Shown here piece by piece: positions 24,100 to 34,837 of a stretch of 64,000 bases of DNA. The notes beneath the pieces were generated by a model. It was not told the DNA's origin. It made no database searches and saw only the letters and a list, made by a program, of their open reading frames with translations. The stretch comes from Parascedosporium putredinis (taxonomy: Eukaryota; Ascomycota; Sordariomycetes; Microascales; Microascaceae): positions 558,001 to 622,000 of the forward strand of contig CASHTG010000019.1 of assembly GCA_949357655.1 (NCBI GenBank), given 5' to 3'. How positions within the stretch are numbered: position 1 is the stretch's first letter; every line of letters starts with the position of its first letter. The position numbers were made by a program, and so were the translations under genes.

Positions 24100-25302
24100 C
24101 GAAGAGGTGGAAAGGGGCTAGGAGATTCTACGCACAAGGGGGAGACGGGGCGAGGAGAGGAGGAGAGAGAGAGGGGGGCGGTTAAGTGAAGGCTGAAGGC
24201 TGAGAGGCGTGATGATGGATCATATTCTAGGACGCCGGCTATGGAACTTACTCGGCTCAGCCTCGTGAAGCAATGGAGAGCCGCGCACTTTAGAGGACGG
24301 GATCATGGGAGGAACAAGTTGTGAACTTGAAGTTCATCTTAAAAATCCATGTCTCCCTTGGCCCTTGAAACACTATTTTCCCCCACATCTCCTCTCGGGT
24401 TCCCCGCGAGTCCTCGTGAAGCAAATATATTTAGCTGGACTCTATTTATTTCTTGTCTTCGGGCAACAGAACAAACAATGGCTGTTGATACTTTTTTATG
24501 AGACAGAGAATTTGCCCTTCGAAGATGATGTTCATTTGCGCCGTGTCGAATGCCGAAGTCTAACTCAGCGCCATTGGTCACGGCCGGGGCGGGGACAACG
24601 GTGCTGGAGGAGGGGTTGGTGTATGAGCTGTGGTCACAGGCTCATCCATGCGAGGCGGAGGTCATGCGGGAATGGACTGTGCCTGGTTTGGGACTGGAAC
24701 CCCTCAGCTTCTACCCGCAATTGTGCTGGATTGGGAGGGGCAATTTGGGCAATTTGGTCCCTTCCAAGGAGAAGGCGCAAATTCCGCCCCTCCTCCAAGG
24801 TGTTCCTTCCCCATAACGTCTGTCGCATGTCATGGCGTCGGTGCGTCTCGGTCTCTGGCCCCTTAACGTGCAACCCCAGATGTAGACAGTGGTGCATAGG
24901 TAGCGTGGTATAGCTTCGTCCACTCCTCTTTTTAGCTCCACGGGGAATAGACAGCCACAATGATCTGAATTGTGAACTTGGCTCGACGAAGCTTCCTGGT
25001 TTCTTATTTTTTATTTTTACTTCTTGCCGTCTTGCCGTCTTGCCCCTCTTCTCATTCTTCTTGCTGTGCAGATATCTTTACGGAGTCGACTCGGACTCGC
25101 TGCCAAGATAAGCTTCACGCACGCGCCTACGAGGCGCAAACCATGCGGCGGTGTGCACGCATTACAATCCAGTCTCTCCTCTAGTGACAGCATCTTGACG
25201 CCCTCAAGTAGATGGCTTCCGGTTGATACCTAGGCTCATCTCCACAAGTTCCCGTGTTTTGGAACGTCTTTCCCATCAGTACACGCCCAGCATCGTCACA
25301 CC
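24100..25302. other. Intergenic, no gene recognised
   Basis: Contains the kynureninase 3' flank, with a purine-rich GAGAGG block near 24150, and the upstream region of the rhamnosidase-like gene. Overlapping short frames between 24300 and 24960 lack any motif. Confidence 0.55.
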
Positions 25303-27787
25303 ATGGAACCTTCGCACGCTTCCAACAGCCCGGACCCTAGACGGACGGCCATCAGCCGCCGCACCCGGATCGGTACGGCTGCTGTGTTCCTAGTCGCGGT
25401 TCTCTATCTCATTCTCTCGTCCGTCCTTTATATGGAGACCACCCGGCACAGGAGACGGGCGGCAGCCCCAAGGAGGATGCTACGAGCTGGCACCGCTACG
25501 TGCGGGCTCCCCGAGTGACGTCGTTCACCCCGTTGCCGTGCTGGAGAAGCACACGACGGGTCTCGTGCGTAGGCCCCGCGGGCTCGTCAGGGAGGTAAGC
25601 CGACCATCCTGATTCGGAAAGACGAGGCGGACGAGGTGCCGAGCATCGTGGTGGATTTTGGCATGAATACGGTTGGTATTCTGTCGATTGAGTTTGCGGG
25701 GGCCGAAAGCGACGGGGATGGGCTGCCGGGGCTGCGGCTCGCTTTCTCGGAGACGTTGCAACATCTTTCGTCTACGAGTGATTTCTCGCGATCTTACAAC
25801 GTAAGGCTACCCCTCACTGCCCCGGCATTAGGGAACCCCCTTTTCTAGAGGCTGCTCGCTAACCTTTTGATCAGGCTCGGAGAGGGTCCGCAGACCGTCT
25901 CACGCCAGGGACGGATCAGATCGCGGTCAGGGGTGAAAAGTACACCTGGACCAACCAGCTGGGCTGCGAGGAATCCGGCCAAGTGTGCGCGGACGGCCTG
26001 CACGGCTTTCGCTACCTTCGCATCTCCCTAGACACCCTAAAGGAGGATGCGCCCTTTACCGTGGCCCGGGGCTCCGTAGCGATCTCATCGATCTCGCTGC
26101 GGGTCTCGGCGTTTCAAGGGACGCCGGATACGTTTACGGGTACTTTTGAATGCTCGGACGAGGACCTGACCCAGTGGTGGTACGACGGCGTGTACACCAA
26201 CGACCTTTGCACGGATACGTTCCGCGCCAACGATACGGAACCCCGGGGCGCGGCTAGCGACACACTTACGGGGAAGCTCGTGCTTCACGACGGGGCCAAG
26301 AGAGATCGGGATCCGTACGTGGGCGACCTAGCCGTCGCTGCGCTCACCACGTACTTATCGCACGACACGAGTGAAGCTGTCCGAAATGTCCTGGCGGACC
26401 TGGCAGACCACCAGCGTGAGGATGGTTGGATCCCTCCCGCGAGCATGTAAGTATACCGAAATGACGGGAAACGGTTTTCGATCCGTTACTTTTATTCATT
26501 TTCTCTTAATGGTTTGGCCCCCATGCTAACAACCTGGCAGTTTTCAATATACCCTGCATCTTTTCGACTACCCCCTTTGGTGGGTTGTATCAAGCTACGA
26601 CTACGTCATGTACACGGGCGATTTGGAGTACCTAAGGCAATACTACAAAAATATGGCGGCTGCCCTCGATGGCTTCTACCCGCGGCTGATGAACAAGCAA
26701 ACCGGGCTCGTGGAAAAGGGCCCGCTCGGCACGGGGGCTACGGTGACTACGGCTTCATCCGACGCACGGGGCCAGTCACGTACTACAACGCCCTCTACGT
26801 CTACGCGCTGCGGCTAGCGGCGATCCTCGCCAAGTCGCTCGACGCCGCGGACGCGACCACGCTCGCCCACGACGCGGAGAGATGGCTCGTCCGGGCCGAC
26901 GCTATCAGCGCCGCCCTCAACGAACACAACTTTGATCACAACGAAGACCTCTTCTTTGACGGCAAGTGCAGCCGGGGCGAGGTGTACTGCCCCACGCACG
27001 CGCAGGACGGGAACAGCCTGGCCATCATCGGGGGCGTCGTGGGTAGGGGTACCAACGGCAGCCACCCGAGGGCGACAGCCCGGGGATCCTGGAGCGGTGG
27101 AGCGACATTGCGGAGCGAGTGGGGCAACGCCTTTTACAGCAACTCGTTCATCCAGGGCGACTTTGGCGACCGAACCTACGCCTTCATCTCGTATTTTGAG
27201 ATTGCCGCGCGCTTCGAGACGGGCATGACGGACTCGGCGCTGGAGGAGATGAGGCGGCTTTGGGGGTACATGGCGCGGCGGGACCCGGGCGTCACGTTTT
27301 GGGAGGGGAGCGACCCCCGCTACAACCAAGACTCGTTCAAGAGCATGGCCCACGGCTGGTCCACGGGCGTGGTGGCGCTCCTCACGCGGTACGTACTAGG
27401 CGTCACGCCCGAGGGACTCGGCTTCGCCCCGTGGAAGGTCAAGCCCCGCGCGGGAGACCTCTGGTGGGCGAGGGGCACCGTGCCCGTGCCCGGTGGCAGC
27501 GCGGATCGTGGCATCCGTGTCGCGTGGAGCCGTGCCGAGTCCGGTGCCTTTTCCCTCCAGGTGGCAGCGCCTGAGGGCTTGGACCGGGGAATCGTGGCTG
27601 TTCCCGTGGGGGCGGGCCGGGGGCGGTCAAGGTCAATGGGGAGCTGGTGTGGCAGAATGGTGCGGTTGGGCTGTGGACGGCGAAACTTGAGGATGGGTAT
27701 GTTGAGTTTGAGGTGCGGGGGACAGACTTTTCGATTGTGGTGGAGGCCTCAGAGGAGGGGAGCTATGATGAGGGACGGAGGGTTTAG
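25303..27787 (+). CDS. GH78 alpha-L-rhamnosidase-like, membrane-anchored (frameshifted)
   Basis: This is a member of glycoside hydrolase family 78, the six-hairpin enzymes that remove terminal L-rhamnose. The N-terminus has a basic cytosolic segment followed by a hydrophobic stretch (about residues 25-45, AAVFLVAVLYLILSSVLYM), predicting a type II membrane anchor. The catalytic domain includes FVVDFGMN-like VVDFGMNTVG, CADGLHGFRYLRI, the family motif VLHDGAKRDRDPYVGDL, DGWIPPAS, FDYPLWWVVSSYDYVMYTGD and, near the end, FKSMAHGWSTGVVALLTRYV. Introns are at 25801-25874 (GTAAGG...CAG) and 26447-26540 (GTAAGT...CAG). The repaired end reads AVKVNGELVWQNG... to a stop at 27785-27787. Frame breaks lie near 25434, 25509, 25594, 26733, 27064, 27120 and 27619. 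All but the 27120 site need one extra base. The family call is solid; the substrate is not proven. Confidence 0.88.
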
Positions 27788-29134
27788 GGGCGGATATGGA
27801 AGGTGTTATTTTTTTCTTTCTTTTCTTTCTTTCTTTACTCTGCCGTATGGCTGCATGCATCGTGCTTGGGACATTGAAGGGGAGGGGCGTTGATTGTATC
27901 TGGATTTCGTCTTGTATGCATGCATCTCGGTGCGATTTATCGCACCTCATAGTCTATCATCTACCAATACTAGTTTCCATCTATTGGACGTCCTTACCGA
28001 GCTCTTGTGGGTAGATCTAGGGGACGTCGTGCAGTACCCACGCCGGTACTCCACTCGGAAGTGCTACATGTACGCATTTAAAGTAAGGTGGTTGAACGAT
28101 AAGGTAAAGCAGACGAGTAACCTCCCGCAACTGTTTGTGGATCACTCGACGTTCAGAACGTTCAAATGGGACCAGACCACCGACGAGTAGTAGGGGGATG
28201 GAAACGAGGTCGCCCGTTCCTAAAGATGACGTCCTTTGTTTGGGCGAGTGTATCAATGCTACATTGAATTCATATTGGACAGCGTATGATTGACGCTCCT
28301 CTTCGGAGCCGTTCACCTCATTGCGTGCTAGGTGAGGCCATCATGAGGGAGGCAGCCCATTTGTGTGTAACAAGCCCGCAGGTCCCCTCCGACCCCATGC
28401 ATCATTGTTAGCCTAGGATACAAGTGCCCCGTTCGGACTACCGAAGCTTGTTCATGTGTAACCCGCGTGGGGAAAACGAGCACCGAATGAAGAAGGGGTC
28501 TCTTCGGCGTGGAAAAAGAACCCTCCTTGCTACCCATACCTTCCAAGTTCCGTCTTCGTAATCAGGGCTCCGCGGGTTTCCAACTTTTTTCGCCACCCGC
28601 GGCATGTTGCACTGGTGCCAATCACTTGCCCTTCGTGCCGTCATAGCTACCTCTCCTCTCGTCTTTTGGCCGGAAGAGGACTACAGTTCCTTTTTTAATT
28701 TCTACTTGTAGGGTGGTTGAATTACCCTTTTCGAGAACTGGATCTTGGGGCGTGTTCCCCCCTGCCTTTTCTGTCACAGCCACAATTGATTCTTTTTTGC
28801 GTGGAGGGAACCTATAGCCAAGGTTTTCTTGGAGTTGGGGTGTGGAAATGCCGTCGTCGGTGATGTCACCACAACCTTTCACTCCAAAAGGCCATCATCG
28901 ACGTATGGCTATCCTGTGTATATAACCTCGTGGCATGCGCCGAATGTGTCCATCACGATATATCTCGCAGCAATACAATCTAATTTCTCTCTTGAGAACA
29001 ACAAACACCAAACTACAATCTCTTATAACCTACTTGAACTATTCAACAAGGCTTCTTACATTGAAAGAAGCTACACATTGAAAGAAGCTACACACTAAAA
29101 CAAACAACTTACACCAACCATCACCTTAGCCACA
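27788..29134. other. Intergenic; promoter and leader of the small gene
   Basis: No coding region recognised up to about 28850. From 28911 the sequence looks like a strong fungal promoter and leader. A TATA-like stretch (TGTATATAACC, about 28916-28926) is followed by a long A/C-rich 5' leader ending in CACA directly before the ATG at 29135. Confidence 0.55.
29058..29091 (+). repeat. 17-bp tandem duplication in 5' leader
   Basis: Two perfect adjacent copies of ACATTGAAAGAAGCTAC, 45-75 bases before the start codon of the small candidate gene. Confidence 0.95.
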
Positions 29135-29298
29135 ATGTTCGGTCATCGCAGAGCGCCGGCGGCCGTCACGGAGGTCTTTTCTACAACCGCCCCATCGGCA
29201 GTCGCCACTTTGGCACTTCGGTGCACGCCGACCGATCCGGGGTCCGTCGAGGCCCTTGGAGGTTCTCGCTCGGCAGCTTCAGCTGTTTCAAGCACTAA
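29135..29298 (+). CDS. Small basic protein candidate (probable frameshift)
   Basis: I do not recognise this gene with certainty. The ATG sits in a very good fungal context (CACAATG) after an A/C-rich leader typical of highly expressed genes. The start reads MFGHRRAPAAVTE. In the original frame it runs on without a motif to 29542 (135 codons). If one G is added to the GG at 29173-29174, in line with the other breaks in this window, it reads GLFYNRPIGSRHFGTSVHAD, then a basic Gly/Arg/Phe-rich end RRGPWRFSLGSFSCFKH and a stop at 29296-29298, giving about 54 residues. Small MFG(R/H)RR-starting proteins are common in filamentous fungi, and their role is not known to me. Which reading is right is open. 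Confidence 0.45.
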
Positions 29299-30433
29299 GC
29301 AGCCAGACCTCACCCTCACTTTCACGCAATCCTCTCCCCTCTCTTCTATACGACTTTACCCTAAGGGAATGGATGGATGCGAGCCTCAATCGCCCATCTC
29401 GCCATCCTACTCTTCACTTCACGACAAGCAAATACGACGACATGAAATGATCACGATACCAGCCATCTTCAGGTGGAAACGGGGCTTCGATGGGCAGACC
29501 TGGATTCGATATACAATACGAATGCATGACATAATAGATTGATAGACGGCGAGCGGAAGCTAGTAATGTATAAATAGAATCTTCACCATGTTAAATCGCG
29601 CCCTTCTCGATTGATCGCCTTACGTAGTCCACAGGACAGTGAATGATGCTTGCCGATATTGATGCGTGCTTGTATTGTTGGCGTCGTTGCCTTCCTTGGC
29701 GTCCCCCTGTGCGACGCCATCCTTGAACCATAGCAATTCGATTCTCCAAGGCTACGGGTGAGGTAGGCCTGGGATCGTTACCTTCTTTCATACTTCTACA
29801 GAACACTGAGCTGGGCCGATGGGGAAGATATTGCCCACCAAGTGGATCCTTCGGGACAAGCAACTTGCCGATATTTGCTCGCTCATCCGCCTGGGAAACG
29901 GCGGGTGCCCTTTCTCCTCACGATTGGGTTCAGTCTTAAAAGAGGGTTGGGCTTGGAGCGTTATAATCATTTCTTGCTTTTGAGTTAATATGAGAGGAAG
30001 ATGGGCACAGACTAGCGCCGCCGCCTTGTTATCGAGACATAAACTTTGAGCATTCGACTCCAAACACCAAATGCGCAGAGACGTTCCGGGCGGCCAGAAT
30101 CTACGTCCGTGTTCCTTCCGTTTAACCCCCACCCCGCTCCCCTCCCTCTACCACCTCCCCTCTTCTAGTTCAACTTCCATAGATGTCTTTAGATTTCATG
30201 ATTGGGTATGACGGTGGCGGTCTGCCTGCGAGTATGGCTGGTGATCCAGGGTCCAGGTGGTGCTTCGAAGAAAGAGGTCTTTATTTTCTAGCGACGATTG
30301 TTCGTCTAATTGCCAGCGACCCCCGTAATCAGATCGCAACGCAAACCATATCCGATGCATCCGATGATCAATATGAGCGCATAACCCCGATAAAAACAAC
30401 CAGACCATATCCCATTTTCCACGGCCTTCACTT
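29299..30433. other. Intergenic between convergent genes
   Basis: 3' flanks of the small gene (+) and of the eL32 gene (-). No supported gene. Confidence 0.5.
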
Positions 30434-31357
30434 TTACACCTCGGTCGTAACCTTCGCCTTGGCGTTCGTGACCTTGACGCCTAATTGCTTCGCGCGGGCA
30501 ATGATGTCAATTCGCTTCCTGGAGGAGACGTTGTGGGCGATCCTAAAGAGGCAGTTAGCAGGCAAGTCCCCCTCCCCTTTAGTGAACTTCATCTCTTCTT
30601 CCTCCCACCGCCCGTGAAGGCCAAAAGAAGGACCGTTCGGTGGTCCGCTCTTCCGTTTGATTTATTTATTTCCACCTCTTATCGGATTCCTTGGGGGAAT
30701 GAAGGATACGTACTCGGCAGCGTGGGTGCGGTTGTGCATGAGGAGGAGCTCGACATCGTTGACGTTGCTGACGACGAAGGCACGGTGGCCGGAGGGCATC
30801 ATGTACTTGGTCTTCTTGTTGGAGCCGAAGCCGATCTGTAAGGTGGTAAAAAGAAATCCTTGTTAGCAATCGCAGCCGGAAGAGAGAGAAATAACGGCCC
30901 CGGGAGGGAGGCGCCGATCTGTAATATGGCATCGAGGGACCGAGGGCTACTGGGAGCAACGTACCGAGGGCATAACCTGGTTGCCCCTGAACCGCCTACG
31001 GACACGGCTGTCGATACCCTTGGGCTTGCGCCAGCTGGGATCAACGCGCATGAAGCGGTCGCTCTGGTGGCGACTGAACTTCTTCGTGCCTATAAAACAC
31101 CATGACATGTCAATTCCAACGTCCTCTATAATCAAGACAAAAACTTTCAAAGATAGCGACACCCCGACAAGTCGGGCCGGAACCGCAACATCGTCGAGGC
31201 GAGGCTGATGGCAGGGGGATTTCGTCTCGTGGCGTCTCGGTAGACAATCTTCGATCGGTCACGAAAAGAGGGGGTGTTGCCATCTCAAGAGGGAGGTTTT
31301 GTGTTTCGCAAACGTACGCTTCTTCACGATGGGAACGTGCTTCTTGGCGGAAACCAT
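30434..31357 (-). CDS. rpl32: 60S ribosomal protein L32 (eL32)
   Basis: Cytosolic large-subunit ribosomal protein eL32. There are four exons: 31357-31318 (MVSAKKHVPIVKK), 31089-30965 (TKKFSRHQSDRFMRVDPSWR to RGNQVMPS), 30835-30714 (IGFGSNKKTKYMMPSGHRAF to HNRTHAA) and 30542-30434 (IAHNVSSRKRIDIIARAKQL to the stop). All three donors are GTACGT and the phases agree. The exons sum to 396 bases, or 131 residues, exactly the usual length. No frameshift is present, in contrast to most genes here. Intron 2 contains a second copy of the exon 3 acceptor sequence at 30913-30924. A GTATGA donor at about 31433 in the leader suggests an additional 5' UTR intron ending near the ATG. Confidence 0.97.
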
Positions 31358-32194
31358 CTTTACGGGCGGCAAAGAGAAACAATTTAGTATTCGTCAAAAT
31401 TCGAGAGAGAGATGAGGATTGAATCGAGCATCATACCTTGACTGTCGTGTTTCCTGTGTGGTGTTAGTAAAAGGGTGGATTGGCTTCGTCTCCGAGAGGT
31501 TCAAGGCGGCAGAAGTTTTTCCTAGGCGATTTGACTCTGCGGAGGGCTAGGGTAAAGTTCTTGGGTGAACATTTCTGTGCGTCACGTGCGGGGTACCTTC
31601 AGGTTTTGCTCTGTGGTGGGCCAAATTCAACTATCTTTTCTCCCCAAAGACTCTGGTGGGGGCTTTCATAATTTTTTTCCTTTCAATCTAACCAATCAGA
31701 AAAGCAGTTTCACCGACATCCACACCGAGAAATCAACTTTGCTTTGGTAAGCTGCCGCCTCATCGGAACCGCCGGTCGGCTATGGAGAGAACAAGTTTAA
31801 TGATAGGATTGAATCCGAATAAATAACGGCCACAACCAAGGGTCTGGTAATAGCGGACCGCGGATGTTCGGGCAACGCCCACTCTGTTTGGCAGAGATCA
31901 TCACGATTATCTCAAAGTGCTTAGCACGAAATCGCCATAAAGAGAGTTGTTCATTATTAAGGCGTAAGTCATAGACATGTAGAGTGTTAGTAGAGAAGTA
32001 GCATCAAATCCTGATCTAGGCTCTCGCCGCGTCAATTCAACGCAGGCCCAAAGCCGCCGCCAACAAGCCCGCATAAAAGAGCATGCCGTCCAATCCAAAT
32101 TTCAACGTCTATCCATGCATGTCATCCGCCTCTTTTCCATGCTCCTTATAGTAACCGAAATAAGCCAGACCAAATCTCTGATATGCCTGCTCAT
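31358..32194. other. Intergenic, promoter of eL32 gene
   Basis: Tandem minus-strand genes flank this spacer. It holds the eL32 leader and promoter and the 3' flank of the DnaJ gene. No coding region recognised. Confidence 0.6.
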
Positions 32195-33801
32195 TTATTG
32201 AGTCTGGCACTGCGCTTGGGCACCGTCGTCCTCCACGTCTTCCCAAGCGTGACCCGCGCGAGGGTCACCAGAACGTGCTCCCATCTATGCGAAGAGAAAA
32301 GTAGGTCCCGGTAGTTAGCTTCGCATCCTCATTTCTTGACAGTATGGGCCTGATAGGTGGAAGGAGAGGGGAGGGGGAATAAAACTTACATCCTCTAGAT
32401 CAGCGCCATCCTCGTAATCCACCTCGTCGACCTCAGTGGCCACGATAGGCGGGGCAGGCCCGGGAAGAAGCTTCTTGAGGGCGTCATAGTCGGCTTCCTT
32501 TTGAAGCCAGCCATCCTCGGGGAAATCGATAGCGGCGATTAGGTAGAGGTCGCCCTTGTCGTCGCCTCGCTTTTGTGGCATACCTTCTCCGGGTATCTTG
32601 AGAATCTCTCCAGGTCGAAGAATGTTACCCTGCTCGCGGGTAATATGGATACCACGGCCGTCAAGGTGAGTAAGGATTGTGCGGGAGAAGCCGCAGAGAG
32701 CTTCCGCGACCGTGACCTTGAGTTCTGCGGACAAGTCCGCACCAACCCTGGAGAATACGTCATGAGGTTCCTCTACTAGGGTAAACACGATATCTCCGGG
32801 CGTCTGGTCAGGGAACTGATCTGCCTCTCCTTCAAGGATGATCCGCTCTCCTTGCATGGAGCCTCGGGGAATGTAGATCTCTAGAACTTTGGTCTCTTGG
32901 GTCGTGCGCTTGCCCTTGCACTTCTTGCATCGGTCCTTCTCCTTGAAAAAGTTACCGGAGCCCTTGCAGTGATCACAAGGCATGATCTCGCGGGTGAGGA
33001 GGCCTGGGCCAACCTGTCGAAGGCCTTCGACAACACCTTGGCCCTTGCACTGCTCACATTGTTGCGGCTTGACCTTCTCCTTGCCACCCGTACCCTTGCA
33101 CTGGGCACAGACGATCTGCTTGTTGGCGGAGAACTTGACCGTCTTTCCCTTGTAGAGCTCTTCCAGACTGACGGTGTATTCCTGCTCCTCATCCGGTCCG
33201 CGCCGGGGTCGTCGCTGTCCGGGTGGGCCCCTTCCACCGGGGCCGCCACCGCCGCCAAAGCCGAAACCGAACATCTGGGACAGGATATCCTCCAGGTCAG
33301 GCCCACCAGGGCCGCCGGGGCCTCCGCGAAGGGCGGCCATGCCACCGGCATCGTAGATTTGCCTCTTCTCTTCGTCTCGAAGAATTTCGTAAGCCTGCGT
33401 CACGGCCTTGAACTTGACCTCGGACTCATCTCGACGGTCTTCGGGAACCTTGTCGGGGTGATGTTGCAGCGCAGCCTATATTGCGGGAGGCAAACAAAGT
33501 CAGTAAAAGTCTCGAGTGAATCACGGCAGGTGGCGCCGGAGGTTAGGGAGCAGGTAGCGAAGAGGGCTGGATGAGTTTTTGTTCTTTTTATTACCTTTCT
33601 GTAGGCTTTCTTGATCTGGTCGGGGCTGGCATTTTTCTCAACGCCGAGAAGTTCTATATGGAGATATCAACATTAGTCTCGATGTGTGAAGCACAGATGC
33701 AGGCGAGCCGCAGGTCAACGGGTAACAGGAAAAAAGTCAATACCATAGAGGTCAATCTCCTCCGTCTCAGGAGGCGCAGAGCCGGGACCGGAATCGGCCA
33801 T
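32195..33801 (-). CDS. xdj1: Xdj1-like type I DnaJ chaperone with CaaX end
   Basis: A class A J-protein that stimulates Hsp70. Exons are 33801-33744 (MADSGPGSAPPETEEIDLY), 33653-33595, 33475-32390 and 32284-32195; phases agree and the total is about 430 residues. The J domain carries HPD at about residues 45-47 (QHHPDKVPEDRRDES). A Gly-rich linker follows, then four zinc-binding CxxCxG motifs (CAQCKGTGG, CEQCKGQG, CDHCKGSG, CKKCKGKR) and the C-terminal substrate domain. The deduced end is ...AQAQCQTQ, so the last four residues C-Q-T-Q fit a CaaX prenylation box, as known for yeast Ydj1. The overall sequence, however, matches the fungal Xdj1 branch better. No frameshift. It is head-to-head with the mitochondrial glutamyl-tRNA synthetase, starts about 1.0 kb apart. 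Confidence 0.93.
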
Positions 33802-34837
33802 GGTGAGAGATTTCTGAGGTCGTTGGTGGTTGAGATGGGCGACCGTTCTCTGGCAATAATGACTTCAAGGACGGTTGCTATCCAGAGGGGTGATGGGACC
33901 AGTAGAAGACGTGAGGCCTGAAGAAATTTTGGCGGGGCTACCACGAAGTATAGTTGGTCAAGGAGGGGGTGGGGCCTGCACTCTTTCACACGCCTTCAGG
34001 CTCGACGTCCCCCAGGACCCCAAGTTGTACTCCAAGCCTGATGACAAACTGTGCTCACTATGCTCACCATTGGCCCAATGCTGAGTAACTGCGCTGAGGC
34101 TAGCCCATATTTTGGTATCTGTTGCGGGTCGGCGCGCGTCTCGGGCTGCCTAGGTTCAGAATTCTTGCAATTCGAAGTCAACGACTGTTCAGGGAATCCT
34201 TCCGAGCAGTGTTCTAGAAACCCAGGGACTCGTTAAATTAAGCTCCGAGTTTTTCATCGCTTGTATGCCTTGACCTGCGGTGCCGCTATATATTAGGCCG
34301 GACTCATTCAGACGTATGGCCAACCTTTGGGCCAGTCCCATTCCTCTTTAGCCAAATGTAGATGAACATTAGTGGGTGGCCTTCCGAGCTTTCTAACGTC
34401 GGATCAAATGGGCCCAACGGCCGATTTAGAGAGTCTTGAAGGCTTTCAGCACATTCGCCTGCACCAAGGCTCCGGGGTTTCACAAGCTGCCTTCGCTCTC
34501 CTCGGCCTTTCTATATCCATAACTTTGGAGTAGCGGTTTCCACCCTGCTTCATTTTCCTCAAAAGGAAAGAAACCCCCTGCTCGTTGTAAACAAGAGGAA
34601 AAAGACCTCCACGTAGAAATCCCGAGAGACAACCTCGACTAATCAGTCAATTTCGATCGATGGAAGTAAGTGTCAGCCACAAGCGCCACATACCACCACA
34701 GTGTGAAAGGAGGCGCAAGCTCATCTCATTCTCACATCCATCTTAAATCTCGAATCCTTTCCACATGCGCTCCGAAGCTCGCGCCCGTCCGCTCCCAAAG
34801 ACCCCATTTCCCAACAAAACGCTTTCGGCTAGCGATA
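33802..34837. other. Divergent promoter region, xdj1 / mse1
   Basis: A 1 kb spacer between head-to-head genes. No gene recognised. The open frame of the synthetase extends upstream of the chosen ATG to about 34670, so a longer N-terminus cannot be excluded. Confidence 0.55.

Noticed and set aside
22493..27787. Kynureninase and the rhamnosidase-like gene as part of a secondary metabolite cluster.
   Set aside because: No synthase, transporter or cluster regulator lies nearby, and kynureninase carries primary-metabolism signatures.
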